NCBI RefSeq assembly: GCF_030272615.1
Contig: NC_081414.1
Span: 2,109,501-2,173,500, forward strand
From: Cryptomeria japonica
Lineage: Eukaryota > Streptophyta > Pinopsida > Cupressales > Cupressaceae
Direction of reading: 5' to 3'
DNA length: 64,000 nucleotides
Positions 12,455 through 25,633 of this stretch are shown here, one piece after another; within the stretch, counting starts at the first letter, position 1; the number at the start of each line of letters is the position of its first letter. The position numbers and the translations under genes were made by a program. Under the pieces are notes generated by a model. The model saw nothing but the letters and a program-made list of their open reading frames with translations. It had not been told where the DNA came from and made no database searches.

Positions 12455-15400
12455 CTTGGTATTAGAGCCCATGTCGCAACACTGGGATCTCTAGTTTCGC
12501 TTGTGTCCTTAGTTGGTGTGTGTGTGTCTACCTGATGTTGTATGCCTGTCCTCCTGGATGTGAGGGTGTAATTGAACAAACCCTACTTGTGTGTAACGCG
12601 TGTGTTCACACCTTGTTTTCACCTTCTTGATGTGGGTGTTTTGGGAATGATTATAGGTGTTTTGTCTGCTTATTGAGGTCTTGGTCTGCGATTTCTCTTA
12701 CTCTGAAAGGGAGTCGTATGTACCTTCGTTCTTGAATTGATTCACTCATTCGACTAATCCATCTGGGATGGTTGGTATTGTCTTGAATCTAAAAGTACGA
12801 AATGTGCTTGTTTATGGTTTTGATCTATCTCAGTGAATACCACTAGAAGAACTAGTATGGAAAAAAATAATAATAATTAAATGCTTATTTTGTGGTAAAT
12901 TAAATGACTATCACCCTTCCTCCTCTCTCTCACTAGAGATTAAAATGTTTGTGATATTGGTAATTATCTCTTATTTAAGTTTTCTTATTGCAAGAGAAAG
13001 GATGATATTTCTTGAGCCCTTGTGTGAGCCTTATAACGCTTATGTGTTTTAGATTGTGAAAGGGATTTGGTTTGGGAGTTAATTTTCAGTTAATGATAGA
13101 AAATTGTATGTTTGCATTAAAGGGTTCTCCATGTGCTTGGTAGGAGTAATATAATTAAATTCCATCTTAAGTAAGGTGCATTAATATGCGCATAGTTGAT
13201 TTTGAGCAAATTGCTTGTTGTGAAAGGAGTACCAAAAGAGAACATGTTATAGTAGCTTCAGGAGTGTATTAATGGGTTCCTTGAAGGATTGTTATATATG
13301 CTTATTCAAACTAGTTTGATTTAGGATCTATTTTAGTAACGCACCATTTAACTTGCTTTGGATATGGATAATTGTCTTATTGTGTTTAGAAAGAGTAAAT
13401 GAAAGACTGGTTAATTTGTATGCATCAAAGGTGTAATATCTTGTAGATAGCTCTTCATTTACCTTCTTGTTGTATTATAAATTTTCAATGTTAGATTTGA
13501 TGTATTATTGTATTGTATTACGAATAGTGATTGTTCTCAAGAAGACTTGTATTACAGAAAAAAATTGGTTGTCTTGAATTCTTGTTCGAAAAACTAGAAC
13601 ATTATATTGCAACAATAATAATTAGAAATGTCATGTTAGGTTGCTTTGGCACCCTCCTAAAAGATAGCAAAATGAAAACCGTGCAACTAAAATGATAGAC
13701 TTATATCTGAGCATATAGTGTGATCTTGTAGGTCTTGTGTATTCGTAGGAAATAGATGATTTTCCAACTCTTTTCCTCCTCTTGCCTAAATTATAGGATT
13801 TGTTGTTTTTGAAATGCTATTAAGAATGCAGTGATTTAAGAAGAATTTTTATAACGCATATGAAATTGTATGTTTGCTTTGGCTTCTAATTGAATGAGGA
13901 AAGTTTTTCGCCTTGGAAAAGAAAATTGCATAGTTAGTAATGTGAATGAAAATGCTTAGTGGAAATTGAGAAAGATATCAGAATGATGTTATTTCCTTGT
14001 GTAAATTTGATTTGTTGAGAATTTCAGTACGTGTATCTAGAGTAAACTTTATTTAGTGATTCATGTGTAAAGCATAATTAAAACTTCCCTTAAGTATATG
14101 TTAGCATAGTGTAAAGTACTCCCCGTAAATGTGACTAAACCAGTAATGGTGCTATTCCTTGTGTGTTGTAAGAGACCCGTACTTTCTTTGTGTGCCCATG
14201 GGATGGTGAAGTAATCAACCATGGAGAATATGTTTGCTTATGAGTGTGGGAAACCATACCTATTTATGTGATGTTGCATATTTGTTCCCTTACTGAGTGC
14301 CAACCCACGAGTTGTTGATAAGTCAGTATGTGAAGGGGTAGTATTAGGAGTCACCATTCCTTGAATAGCATGAACAACATACGAGTAATGTCGACGCGAA
14401 GCGACTTTAGCTTCCCTATCTCGAGGAAAAATATAGTTATATAATGAAACTATATTATAGGTGTATTTAATACTTTCCCTTGTGATGAACCGATTTATGA
14501 GGTTCATGTGTGCCAGCCTAATTCCTATCCTTTATTTTGAGCATATAGATGACAGTTCTTGAGCATATTGATGGATTTTATTGGAGCATCTATTGCCTTG
14601 TCTTCATGAGAGGCGTGTTATTTTTCTTACATAAGTTGCCAACTGACTAGTGTTGGTAGACTTGTGGGTAGACCTTAGCCATGTATACCTCTGGCTTACG
14701 ATGAGTATCCTGAGAGGAACTTTGCTATGCGAGGTGTGACCAATGCGTGCCTTATCCGTGAGGTACACTGCCATGCGGGATACGTCCATTGCGTGCCCTG
14801 TTCGCTTGGAGTATTGCCATGCCATGCTGAGACATGATGCGAGATGTAGTAGACATTTCCATGTGGCCTACTGATAGGTATAGGGTAGAGCCATGCCGCA
14901 TGACGACGTGATGCAAGGTGATGTCGAGGTGCACACTACCATGCCATGCGGATGTGTGACTTGGCCACACCACATGATGAGCTACTTGGATAGCTAGACA
15001 ATTGTCCCTTCCTTCCTCATTGGTGGCTAGCTACTAGTCACGTAGTGATGTAATGTGCACTTGTGATCTTCTTTTATTATTTATTATTTATTTATTTCCT
15101 TGTGGGCCAGCAATTTATTTTATTTTGACCTTGAAGGTGTAGCCATGATCTTGCAAACTTGTTCTTACTTGATTTGATGTTGCAATTCCAGAATTATTTT
15201 CTTGCCTTATTGTTGGAATTGCCAATTATTATCTTTATTCTTTTGTACTTTGGTGGCTAAACCGGTTTATCCTTGTTGTTTTCGTATGCTGGTCTTGTGT
15301 TGCAATGTGAATTCCTCTCCAAGAACGTAGGAGACGGTCTTGGATGAGTGTATACAAGGAAGTAGACGTAGGGAACCATGAGGATGGAGGTATGTGAGGC

Positions 15401-16253
15401 TGTGAGACAGCTAGGATCTACTACCTACCTATGAGTGGTGACTATCTCCTAGAGGCTAAACACCTTACACAACAAGGGATATTCACGAGGGACTTGTATG
15501 GAAGGTAGCACCGCTATGGTGTACCCTAGCACCATCAAGCCCTTGAGTGAGATGTTGGATATTGATGATCATGTATTTGTTCTGTGAGCAAGCATAGAGA
15601 TGTTGATTGTGTATGTTACCTTTGACCAAGCATTAGACATGCTCACATGTGGCCTTTTATGTTGTGCAAACCAGTTATGTGGATGGTTATTATGTGTAAT
15701 CATGGATTAAATGGTATTAACTTGTCACTATGTTATGGGACAGTCATTGAGAAAGTTCTTATATGTCTGGAAAGTGTAAACAATTGAGTTATCTACGTTA
15801 CTCCTAGTTATGGAAATGTTAACTTGGTTGTAGAAATTGATTTATGAAGCTAGTCCTATGCGATAAATTGTTGTTAAAAGAGGTATGGGTGAAAGAATTT
15901 GATCTTGATGGCATGTTTTCTTGTCATGTTTGATAGGAGATTTTGGTAACTATTGACTATATCTTTGTAATGCAATAATTTTGGTGTACTGAAAGGAAGG
16001 AAAATTCCTCGTTTCTCTATTATGATTGTGTGTAAATTCCTGAATATTTCAAGAAGTGTATGATTTTAGATGCATTTTGTTAATGGATAATGGCATTCAT
16101 AGAGGATTTATAAATAATGTTTTAAAATGTTGACAAAATAGTTGTTTGTGCAAATTGATAATTGTTAATTGAGTTTAAGGGCTAATACGTGTTGTATGAC
16201 TTCCGCTTAGCCTTGTGACTTCCAAGAGTAAGTCGAAGCCTAGGGGGGGAGAA
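12455..16253 (+). mobile_element. LARD-type element internal non-coding domain
   Basis: It begins with the primer binding site (12457-12470) and ends with the polypurine tract (about 16241-16253). No frame above about 90 codons and no similarity to gag, protease, RT, RNase H or integrase motifs on either strand. Around 14690-14990 it is richer in G+C with recurrent GCCATGC/CATGCCG words. In LARDs the interior is thought to be kept for RNA structure and packaging rather than protein. Confidence 0.8.
12457..12470 (+). other. Primer binding site of LARD-type element
   Basis: TGGTATTAGAGCCC matches the 3' end complement of plant initiator tRNA-Met with one T-for-C difference and sits 2 bp after the LTR end. 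Confidence 0.85.
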
Positions 16254-19200
16254 TGTAATGCCCTACCCTAGTCGGCCTTGTAAAACCTATTTGACCTTGG
16301 TTGACTTCCTATGTGGAATTCTTGAATGGTTGGTTAACCGTGATGCAATGTTGTAGATTAGATAAAATAAATAATTGTGCATACCTACTATTGTGCTTTT
16401 GCATCGATTCTTGTGTAAATGTAGTTGTCTCCTAATTCTTGTTATAAATCTCGAGCTAACGCCTTCATTGAATATGTAAATATATATGTATGCTTGCATG
16501 ATTCATGAGTGTAGGAGATTGCAGGTACAACATCGCCTAGGGCGAGATTCATCTCCTTCGGGATTCGCAGGGTTGAGTATACCTCCTTCATCCTTAGAAT
16601 TCGGATTTGGGGGTCATAAAACTCTCATCTTGCCTTAGCCATGGTCAGGTGAGCGTCGTGTGTGGTCCGTAGGGTTTTCTTTTTGTTTCGGTTGCGTGTC
16701 GTGTGATTGGTGGACTTTCTTGGTTTGCGTGCCATGCGTCTGGGGAATGGATTATTTTAGCTTAAGTATTTAAATTGAATTAATGTGTTCATTTACGCAT
16801 TAGTAGTTGAGGAATTAAAATAAACAGGTTTCCTTCATAAGATCAACCATTTATTTAAAAGATTGCTTTATTATGTGTAGCGAGTTTAATTTAATAGTCA
16901 ATTTTAAGTAACGAGTTTAATTAGTTTATGCGTTTTTTAAAAGGAAACATTTAAAGTTATTTGAAATATAATTAATTTAACCACTTTTGCATTTTGGAAA
17001 AGAAAGGGTAAATTTTATTATTTAAAGAAAATTATTTTTTATTTGTAAAGTTGATATAGTATAAAAGATTGATTTTTGGAAATTTAAATTAATCTAAATG
17101 CTTTACCCTAGTCAATAGTTTTGAAATATAATGTAGGCCTAAATTAATATTGAGAAATTAAAATTCAAAACTAAATAAGAGATAGAAGCATTTTAATTTT
17201 AATTAGAAAAGCGAGTTAGATTTATTGAATAGTGGAGAAGAATGATTTTCATTTTCATTTTTTATTTTTTTAAAAAAATGCTTAAATTCGAAATTTGAAA
17301 TTAGGTCAAAAAAGGGGGGTTTCCATTTAACCTAAGTTGAGAAATATTTTGTGGGGGGAAATTCTTTTAAAAAAAAAATAATAAAATAATAATAATATAT
17401 TCTTGGTGGAGTTTTTCTTTTGGAAGAGAATGGAGTTCTTCTAGAATGGCAAGTTGGGCTCATCATCAAAATTCTTCTCAGAATGCGTATTGAGGTAGGA
17501 ATCTGTTCATAGTTTGATTAAAATGTCTATTAAAAAAAAAGGGGGTTTTGAATGTTCTTGCTTGCAAATATGGTTTTCAGATACTCCATTGTTGTCTATG
17601 AGTAAGTTTCATTGTAGAAATTTGGTAAAGCTTAGCTTTTGTTGGATCTTTGTGTGAAAAAAAAAAATGGACTACAAATATTGTTGGATTGGGTGGTTAT
17701 TCATCAATCCCTTCTATTTTTTTTTGAAAACCATAACATTCTGAAAAAAAAAAGAAAAAAAAATGGCTGTGACTGTAACAAATGGAAAATGGGGGTTTTT
17801 ACGTTTTTGGGTATTTCGTTTATGGGTATTTAAAAAAATAAAAATTTGTTAAGTCAAAACTGGTTCATATAAAAAAAAAATATACCAAAAAAAATAAACA
17901 AAAAAAAAAGAAAAAAAAAATTGGGGTTTCGTGGGGGGGGAGTTGAAGCTCAACCCGCCCCTCCCCGTGGCGCCGCCGCAACTCCTCCCAGTTCCCACAC
18001 ACAGTGGGGGCCGGAGGGGACTGCGTCTCCAATGGAGGCCGCAGCTCCTCCCGACGCCACTGTGTGGGGAGCCGAAGGGCCTGCGACCCCCACGGCAGCC
18101 GCAGTACCCTCGTCTCCACTATAGGTGGAGGCCGAGGGGCCTGCGTCCTCCGTGGAGGCCGCACCCTCTTCGGCTAGGGCACGGTCACCCTAGGGTTTCA
18201 CCGCCTAGGGTTTCGCCGCCCTCTAAAATTTAATTGTTGTTTTTTTTTATATTATTTAGTATTTTATGCAAAGTTTTAACTTGATTTTGGAGTTTTCATT
18301 GTATACAAAAAAAAAGGGAAATGCTTATTAATATAAATTTATTTTAAGTAGTATTTTGTATTATAAATGTGAGTTGGGACTTTTATTTTAGCAAATAATG
18401 TTTTAAAAAAAAAAGGGATAAATATATATATTAAAAGATATGCTAATATAGATAACATCTATTTAGCTTATATTATTAATTATATATATTGATTTTTGGA
18501 TTCAATATAGCAATGACTTTCATTATATTTACAAATGTTGAAATGTTGTATTTAATTTTTATTTCATTTAAGTGGGAAAAATATTGGGACTCATGTTTAG
18601 ATGATAATGAGTAAATCGAATGGGGGTATTAGTCTTTAATTTTTAAATGTATGCAATAGAAGCTTAATTTAGCTCGGAAATGATTTTCCCATTTCTTCAT
18701 TCACTCTTAACGTATTTTGTTCTTTATAGTAAAAGAGTAATTTTTGTGTAGTTAGAGAAGGGGCTAGATTATTGTTGTAAAACCAACTTGTCATTAGTGT
18801 TTATCTAAGGATTAAATAATCTGTTTAGATGCTTAAGCCAACTTGAGAAAAGACTATATTTACCCATTAACGCTTGAGCGTGGCTTATTATTTTGGTAAT
18901 CGTTATGTCTATAATAATAGCACGTCCTTGATAGGTATGTTGGGTCCCTGTCATCTGGTTGCTTTTGTCTGGTCATAGTCGGTCAAGTCTCCATTTAGGG
19001 TACCAAGAGTTAAGAAATCCTTGTTTTTGCTTTGATGTATTTAGTAGGATCCACTTCAAAAGAGATCATTATGTAATTATCGACTGAGGTGGCTGTTGTA
19101 TATTGGTTGTGTTCACCTAAGTGGCAAAGATGTAAAAGACATGTAAATTATGTGTTCCTAACGATATTAAATGCCAGAGGGGTCTTGCAGTTGAGCAGAC

Positions 19201-20490
19201 CCAGAGATGTAGCCCTTTAGGGGTGAACTCCGAGATCATATCCGTGTTATGTGATGCCTTGTCTCTTTTATTTCATACTTTAAGTTATCATGTATGGTTG
19301 CTTTTCATAAGTGTATGATGAGAATTTAATGAAGCTAAATCAAAGTGCATAAAATTAGACATCTTGATAAATGTAGTAATCAGGTTCATAAAACATTGTA
19401 ATTATGATTATGGAAAAGTATTTTGTTTATGTTAATTAAAAGAAGTAATAGCGGAAAGAATCTCGCTAGGTTACCATTATTGTTTTAGCTTGATATAAGT
19501 TGGTAAATTGAACGAATGTGAATGAGTAAAAAAGATACAATTAATGTCGTAATTTCTAAATTGAAATCTAATGGATGAACTTCATATGGGTATTTACCTT
19601 TTTTTATCTTAGTAAATGAACACCGTCTTGTTAGATATATGTCACTATATTGGATGAATTTATTTAGTTATTTACGTTTTAATCTAAACAAATAATCCTT
19701 ACCAGATTAATTTGATAATTGAGTGAACTCAACTAGTTATCCATATTATAACCCTAATAAATGAATTTCTTTATGATTAGCTAAAATTGAACTGAAACGG
19801 GAAGGATTCATTTAGTTGTTTATATCTTAATCTTAGCAAATGTATCTCTTGACACACATTAAGTTAGTTATATTTTAATCCTAATGAATGAACGTCACTA
19901 TGTACTTATATTTTTAATCCTGTAAGAATGAATATCATCTTGCTAACTATATTTTAATTAAAGGGATGAACTCATGTGTTCCTAGTACATTTTCACCTAA
20001 ATGAATCGAGCTCCATCTATTAACATTACTTTAACTCCAATGAATGAACTTTGTTATAATTAGTCGCATTGTACCTTAATGGGTGGACTCTTAAGTTAAT
20101 TATGTTTTAAAGTGCATTGAGTAAATAACCTCGTGTTGGCCTCCTATCCATTCAAAATAAATGAACGCTTCCTAAAATTCTATGATGTCAATTTATCAAA
20201 CATAATATATATCCATGTCTTAAGTATTAACATGTAATTAAGATATCTAGCTTAATTGGATCAATTGTCGCGAGTTGAGTTAGGTGTAAGGTTACGTAAT
20301 CGTGTTGGGAAACTCCTTAGGTTTGTTTAGTCTTCCGCTGTGTTATCTAAGTTTTAGATAACTCCAAATTATCTTAATGTTGTAACTTATTATTAACAGT
20401 CGTAATTATTATTATAAAATAAAAAATATTTACACTCTATTTGAGTGTTTTTAACTTAAACCCTTTGGGGTTTCCTGGCGGGGCATTACA
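16254..20490 (+). repeat. LARD-type element, right LTR (4237 bp)
   Basis: Near-identical partner of 8187-12454, directly preceded by a G-run polypurine tract. It includes the second GC island (about 17925-18225) with AGGGTTT motifs near 18192 and 18207. Short Arg/Pro-rich frames in this island (17865-18233) occur on both strands and are composition artefacts. Confidence 0.92.
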
Positions 20491-20704
20491 TCACCATTTA
20501 ATTCAAACATATATCTAAATGACCATTTTTGAATTGCCATTACTAACTGCTCAATTCGCCACAAGTGAAATATTGGTAATGAAGGACACGGTACTGAAGA
20601 ATCCACAGGCGACGAACCAGAAGTAGAAATCGAATGAATTCATAGAGAAGACTCGTAGATTTCAAGTAAGTTATCCATATACAGAGCCTCTTCTTAAATT
20701 CAAA

Positions 20705-23701
20705 ATGGAGTCATCATCTAAAGCTAGTAAAACTAGAAAGGGAAAGGAACCACTTACCATAGAAGAAAAACCCAAAAGACAGAAGAAGGAAGGGCATTCC
20801 TTGGCCCAGGATTTGATTGATTAGTGGCCATCATCCAGTTTAAGGTCTAAAAAGATTAAGGTAGATGAGGAAGGTTTGGAGGATAGATTTGAGAATCTTG
20901 GAGACATGTTGACCGAATTAAGGGGATATGAGTTGTTTGTATATGGATATGCCAGAAGAAGTGCTCCTCAGCCTATAAATAATTTATGGCGATTAAACAT
21001 AGGCAAACTGGTTGTGGCTAATGTCTTTGTAAATGTAGAACTCATGAAAGCCCTGGCAAGCAACTATGACCCCAAAACCCGAACCATATATAATTATATG
21101 GGTGAGCCGATTCTTTCAATTACAAGGGAGGTTATTGACACTGTGTTTGAGTTAGATTGGGGGTTTGAGGAACCAATTGACCTCAAGAAATTAACGAGTG
21201 AATACTTTAACCTAGAACACATTTACAAGAGATGGAGACTCCCCATTCACAGGCCTAGAAATGCAGGGTCTTTAGTTCCATTAGGTCAGGATGACAAAGC
21301 CCCTTATGATGTCAACTCCTTCCACCCTTACTTCAAATATACCTATTACTATGTTGCTCGGGTTCTAGGGATAAAAGCCCATCCTTTAATGGATATTGCA
21401 GCCATGGTCATTTGTGTTGGTTTGCAGTCTAGAGACCCTCTCTTCTTTGATTTTATTGCTTACCTTGTTGAAGCCCTAAATTATGGGTTGGAGAAGCTGA
21501 AAGGGGATATGATCAATGTGCACTTTAAGTATTATTCCCTTCTTATGCATATGCTATTATATGTTGGACAAGATGAAGGATTGTGGCCGGAAGAATTATG
21601 TGTCAGAGCCTATGACAAGGCTAGAATGAGAAAACCGGTTCAATTGTGGGTTTCCTCATGGGACCAGAGATATACCAATAATCAGTATTGGCACTTTGAA
21701 GAGTTCTTTGTTAAAACATTGTACAGATTATTAGGTTGTCCATATGATCATGCCCTTGCACCAGAGATTCAAAGATTTTTGAGACCTAAGGATTATGGTG
21801 AAAATTCCTCAATTGACCACAATTGGGGAGACTGGTATTGTTTTTTAGATTGCACACAAATAAGGGTGTACGGGTTTGAAGGAAGACCATATCTGTTGCC
21901 ACTTACAGTACCTAACAAAGTGGCTTGCCTGGAAATTGTGAGGAAGCTATCAATTGTGAGTGCAGAACATCTGAAAAACCATGGGAAACCGTCAATTGTG
22001 CCAAGATTGTTAGTCTTTTCAGACTTTATTATGAAAAGTTACAAAAGTTACGGTTTGCTGCAAACAAAGTTGAACTATTATGGTATGGCAATGGGAGACC
22101 CAAGGCCAAATTTTGATCCTGAGGGATTATAAGGACAACCAGGTCATCACAGAGGCTAAAGGTTGGAGAACATAAGTCATGTTTGCTAGATGACCTCATT
22201 AAGAACGTTGATAGAGAAGAGGCCATAGCAAAAAGAGGAAAATATGAGAAGGTAATGCAAGCCTACCAATGGAAGCTTTTTAAAGGTAAAATGAATAAAG
22301 ATGTATTGCAAAAGATTGAGGACCCCTTGGAGTTCTCCTACAAACTTATGGAGCATGAGTTGGAAATACTTGAAGGAGTTCCCCCTTGTCTTTAGGGAAT
22401 ATATTGATACCATTAGAAGTACAGAGCCTTTAGCTCATGTGTCCCCTACTTTTACATCTGGTGCTATTCCATTTTCTCCTAGAGAAGACTACCCTCCTGG
22501 TTCTGAAGGGGGTACACAGATAAATTTGACAAAAGGATAGTTCAATGTTTGAGAAGTTGTTGATGTTAGATTCTTGGAACATGAGGATTTCATTGATGAT
22601 AGTGATTTTATTGCCTCCAAAGAGTTCACCACATTCTTGTATCAACATAAAGGACTGCAAATTAGAAACATCATGAAAGATAGCAATGAAGAGTAGCAGG
22701 TCCAGAAGCTACAAGAGGAAATTGATCTTATAATGGAAGAAATGACAACTAAAAAAGGGAGGCAGTTGCTTAAGGAGGCTGGTGTGTTATTGTATTCTGG
22801 ATGGGATATGAAGTCTGCCCTGTTATTTGACGATTTTCTCAAAAAACAGGATCCAAGTAAGCAAATGATGCTAGATGAAATTGATAAACTCTTTAGGGGA
22901 TCAGGATATGATCTAAATCAAAAGGCTCTTTTACAATGGGCTATCTATCCTAAAAATAAGAGGCCCACATTGGTTGACACAGAAGAAGTTTTCGGACATT
23001 TGATGATACAACAAGTTGGGAGAACTGATCTGAGAATCACTGTCAAACTAAACTTGGATGTGGCCAAGCTAAATCAGGATCAGATAGAGTTTCTTGTCAG
23101 AGAAAACTCTACATATAAGAACCTATATGAAAAGGCCGGTGAAGAGAGGCAAGGACTGCAAGCACGATTACTACAGATTGAGACAAGCACCAATGAAACA
23201 GGAATGTCATATCGTATTGACCAAGATTCTATGGATGCCTAGATGGATGCAATATATTGGAGGAGCAAGGAAGAAAAATCATCTCGGAAAATAGAAAAGA
23301 TGCAGCCAAAGATGGATAAACTTGTTCATGAAATCATTGAGCATAGGTTCAGGAGTGTGATGCTAGTTGCAGAGAATTATTGGAAAACATACTATGGGAC
23401 AACCAAAGCTTTGAGGGAACATGAAAGGCTATAATCACGATTGTAGGCTATGATGAATGATGGCAGTTTAATGACTCTTGGTGAGAGGATTGAAGCCAAG
23501 ACTTACTTGAAGTCACATGATGAGTTTGCAGATCGATTAAGAAATGAGCTTCAAAGATTGGACAATGGGAATACCCCTAGGGTGCCCTCTTTTTACAATG
23601 ATGGCAAATTGGTGTCGCTGGAGCAGTGGAAACAAGAATTTGTTAATGACAAAGATCAAGAAGTAGCAAGATTGGATCAAAGCAAAGATTTATCACCTTA
23701 A
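20705..23701 (+). pseudogene. Long unrecognised coding region, probably element-borne (degraded)
   Basis: Coding-like sequence follows the right edge of the LARD-type element. A start at 20705 (MESSSKASK) opens a basic, Lys/Arg-rich N-terminus (KTRKGKE, KPKRQKKEG, possibly a nuclear signal). A 418-codon open stretch (20876-22132) is rich in Trp, Tyr and Phe, with segments such as NLWRLNIGKLVVANVFVNVE, YNYMGEPILSITREVID and PYFKYTYYYVARVLGIKAHP. After it come charged, helix-prone segments with coiled-coil character (22183-22395, 22733-23242, 23243-23434, 23450-23701). I do not recognise the family. The layout of a globular N-terminal part plus a long helical tail recalls extra ORFs carried by plant LTR elements. 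It holds several interruptions and was split from its left flank by the LARD-type insertion. Confidence 0.5.
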
Positions 23702-23808
23702 GTGAATCACATTCTCTCTAATTATTTCCTGATAGAAACTGATATGAGGAGAGTGAACTATGATATTATAATGTACAAGGATGACAAATACATAGAACAT
23801 GTGGGGAT

Positions 23809-24055
23809 GTTAAATTTGTTTATCTTTTAGTTTGTTAACAAAAGCACTAGTTAGTAGTTACATACTGAACAGTCACACCTCTTGGTGAAATTGTATACTC
23901 TCATATAAATGAGGGAATTTTTGTAATATTAAAGGACATAGATGATAGCCTCAGGCTCACCATTGTACTATTTTGATGAATATATAATACAATTAGTTGT
24001 TTTCTTTTGTGTATGTGTTGTGGATTACTACATTTTCTGTAGGCAGATGCTTGTG
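23809..24055 (+). repeat. LTR-like tail after the unknown ORF
   Basis: Following the last open stretch, a purine run (GTGGGGA) is followed by TGTTAAATTTG, then a TATA-like CTCATATAAATGAGG and a pyrimidine-rich end. This resembles a polypurine tract plus a short LTR. A second copy was not found in the window, so this is tentative. Confidence 0.3.
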
Positions 24056-24477
24056 ATATTATCTAAAGGAGATAAGGTTATTTGTGTTCTTCCAGTGAAG
24101 TTTTGAGTTCCATATTATAGATTTGGATCAAAAGGATTTACTTGTGAATTGTAATTGTTCCCTGTAACTCTTCCTTGGATGGTCTCTTAAAGTTAGGGTT
24201 AAATTCATTCAAGCGATTTATAATATAAACATCAAAGTAGAGCTCATAAGAAATAGTAACTGACAAACTTTCCAAAAGGAGTGGGTTTAAAAATTGTCTC
24301 ATAATTTTACACAATAAGTCCTAAAGAAATATAAAGACTTTGTAGCCCAAACAACGAAGAAGGCATTGGTCATCTATAAAAAACAATTTATCACCATATC
24401 AGTTCACATCTTACTTTAAAGCAATAGGAGTAGTTGAGTAGGAAATATAGACTAGATTAGCAATAGTGTATACATAC

Positions 24478-24564
24478 AAATTTCAAGCACAAAGATCGAA
24501 TAGCTTCCACAACAACAATCTTGAACTCATCTTCTATATCTCCATCCTGGTAACTTATGCCATT
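24478..24564 (-). pseudogene. Coatomer subunit gamma exon fragment (COPG-like)
   Basis: The minus strand encodes 29 residues containing DIEDEFKIVVVEAIRSLCLK, which closely matches my memory of the HEAT-repeat region of plant coatomer gamma (DIADEFKIVVVDAIRSLC in Arabidopsis). It is bounded exactly by a pyrimidine tract plus AG acceptor (CTTCCTCCTATCTTAG) and a GTATGT donor. The presence of intron edges argues for DNA-level capture, not a processed copy. Coatomer gamma is part of the COPI coat that moves vesicles from Golgi to ER. The next exon of the host gene was not found on the minus strand in the adjoining 400 bp. A preceding piece near 24760-24790 (INRLDRL) may be the end of the previous exon (family: SVDRLMKQ), directly joined to Copia A gag. 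Confidence 0.72.
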
Positions 24565-24779
24565 CTAAGATAGGAGGAAGTTAGATCAAGATACTCAATT
24601 TTCTATAAAAGGCACTAGTCATCAAAAGCCACTAGTGAATAGGTATACCCGCCTAGGTCTTGCAGAGCCTAAAGTGAGAGAGTTAGTAACCAAATAGGTT
24701 CACTCTATAAGTTGGCCAGGTCAATTGGAGGGTTTGATCATAGGAGTTGGCATTTCCTTAGAGCCTATCCAATCTATTG

Positions 24780-25575
24780 ATTTGAGACCCAACACCACAA
24801 TTGAAACATCTCAGGGGCAACTTGCCTTTGTATTTGCCTAAACCCGTCTTGAGTCTTCTGACAAATTTTGCCATGATATCATCCGAGTCTTCACTGGTTC
24901 CATCATGAGAAGACTCTTCTTTTCCTTTCCTTGATGTTTTGAATGCAACTTCTTTCTTCGCAGCCTCAATACCGACAATCCTCATCTCATAAGTAGTTAG
25001 GGAACCATACAACTCATCCATTGTAAAGACTTTCAGATCTTTTTCTTCTTCTATTGTAGAAACCTTTGTATCATACTTAGATGTGAGAGATCTAAGTACT
25101 TTCTTCACTACAACCTCATCTTTTATTTCTTCACCGAGCCCTCTAATGGTGTTTGTTGTTTCAACAATCCTTTGGAGATAGTCAATAATCTTCTCTTCCT
25201 CTCCCATCTTCAAACCCTCAAGTTGTGCTCTCAATGTCTGCAACTTGGCTTCCTTGACATTAGGATCACCTTCAAATATCTTCTTCAACTTATCCCAAGT
25301 TTCCTTGGCAGATGAGCAGTGCATGACCTTAACATATTCATTATCAGATAACCCACTAAGAATGGCATTTTTAGCTTTAGCATTGTTCTCATATTCATTC
25401 TTAGCATATGGATCAATAGGAGGATTATTAGGGATTGTATACCCATTCACAATTGACATTCATACATCACAACCTAGAGAAGACAAATAGGTTTTCATTC
25501 TTCTACTCCAAAAGGCATAGTTGACACCATCAAACATAGGGGCTTTCTTGAGGTTGACTCATTTCTTGCCATTGT
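24780..25575 (-). pseudogene. Copia A gag N-terminal region (fossil)
   Basis: The minus strand shows the UBN2-type gag of plant Copia: FDGVNYAFW near the start, NEYENNAKAKNAILSGLSD, then AKETWDKLKKIFEGD, then a Lys-rich tail and the start of a zinc knuckle (RCFNCG) where the nested DNA begins. The preceding leader runs to the primer binding site at 25634-25645. Gag would form the virus-like particle. Fossil copy, interrupted. Confidence 0.85.
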
Positions 25576-25633
25576 GAACACTTGACAAGATCTACCCAAG
25601 ATGGAGAATGCTTTGACACAACAGGGTATCTAG

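Larger units (their letters stand above)
8187..20490 (+). mobile_element. LARD-type non-coding LTR retrotransposon, 12.3 kb
   Basis: Two long direct repeats (8187-12454 and 16254-20490) both start TGTAATGCCC and end GGGGCATTACA. A primer binding site for initiator tRNA-Met (TGGTATTAGAGCCC, 12457-12470) lies 2 bp inside the left LTR, and a polypurine tract (AGGGGGGGAGAA) abuts the right LTR. The 3.8 kb between them has no gag or pol frame. Long LTRs plus a long non-coding interior is the LARD layout known from barley Sukkula and others, which depend on proteins from an autonomous relative. The flanks read TCACA and TCACC, an imperfect 5 bp target duplication. LTRs differ by about 2-4% in the stretches compared, mostly transitions, so this is the youngest insertion in the window. 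Confidence 0.88.

Noticed and set aside
14238-14973. Minus-strand ORFs in the LARD interior
   Set aside because: Short, partly overlapping each other, without recognisable domains. The interior otherwise lacks coding features.
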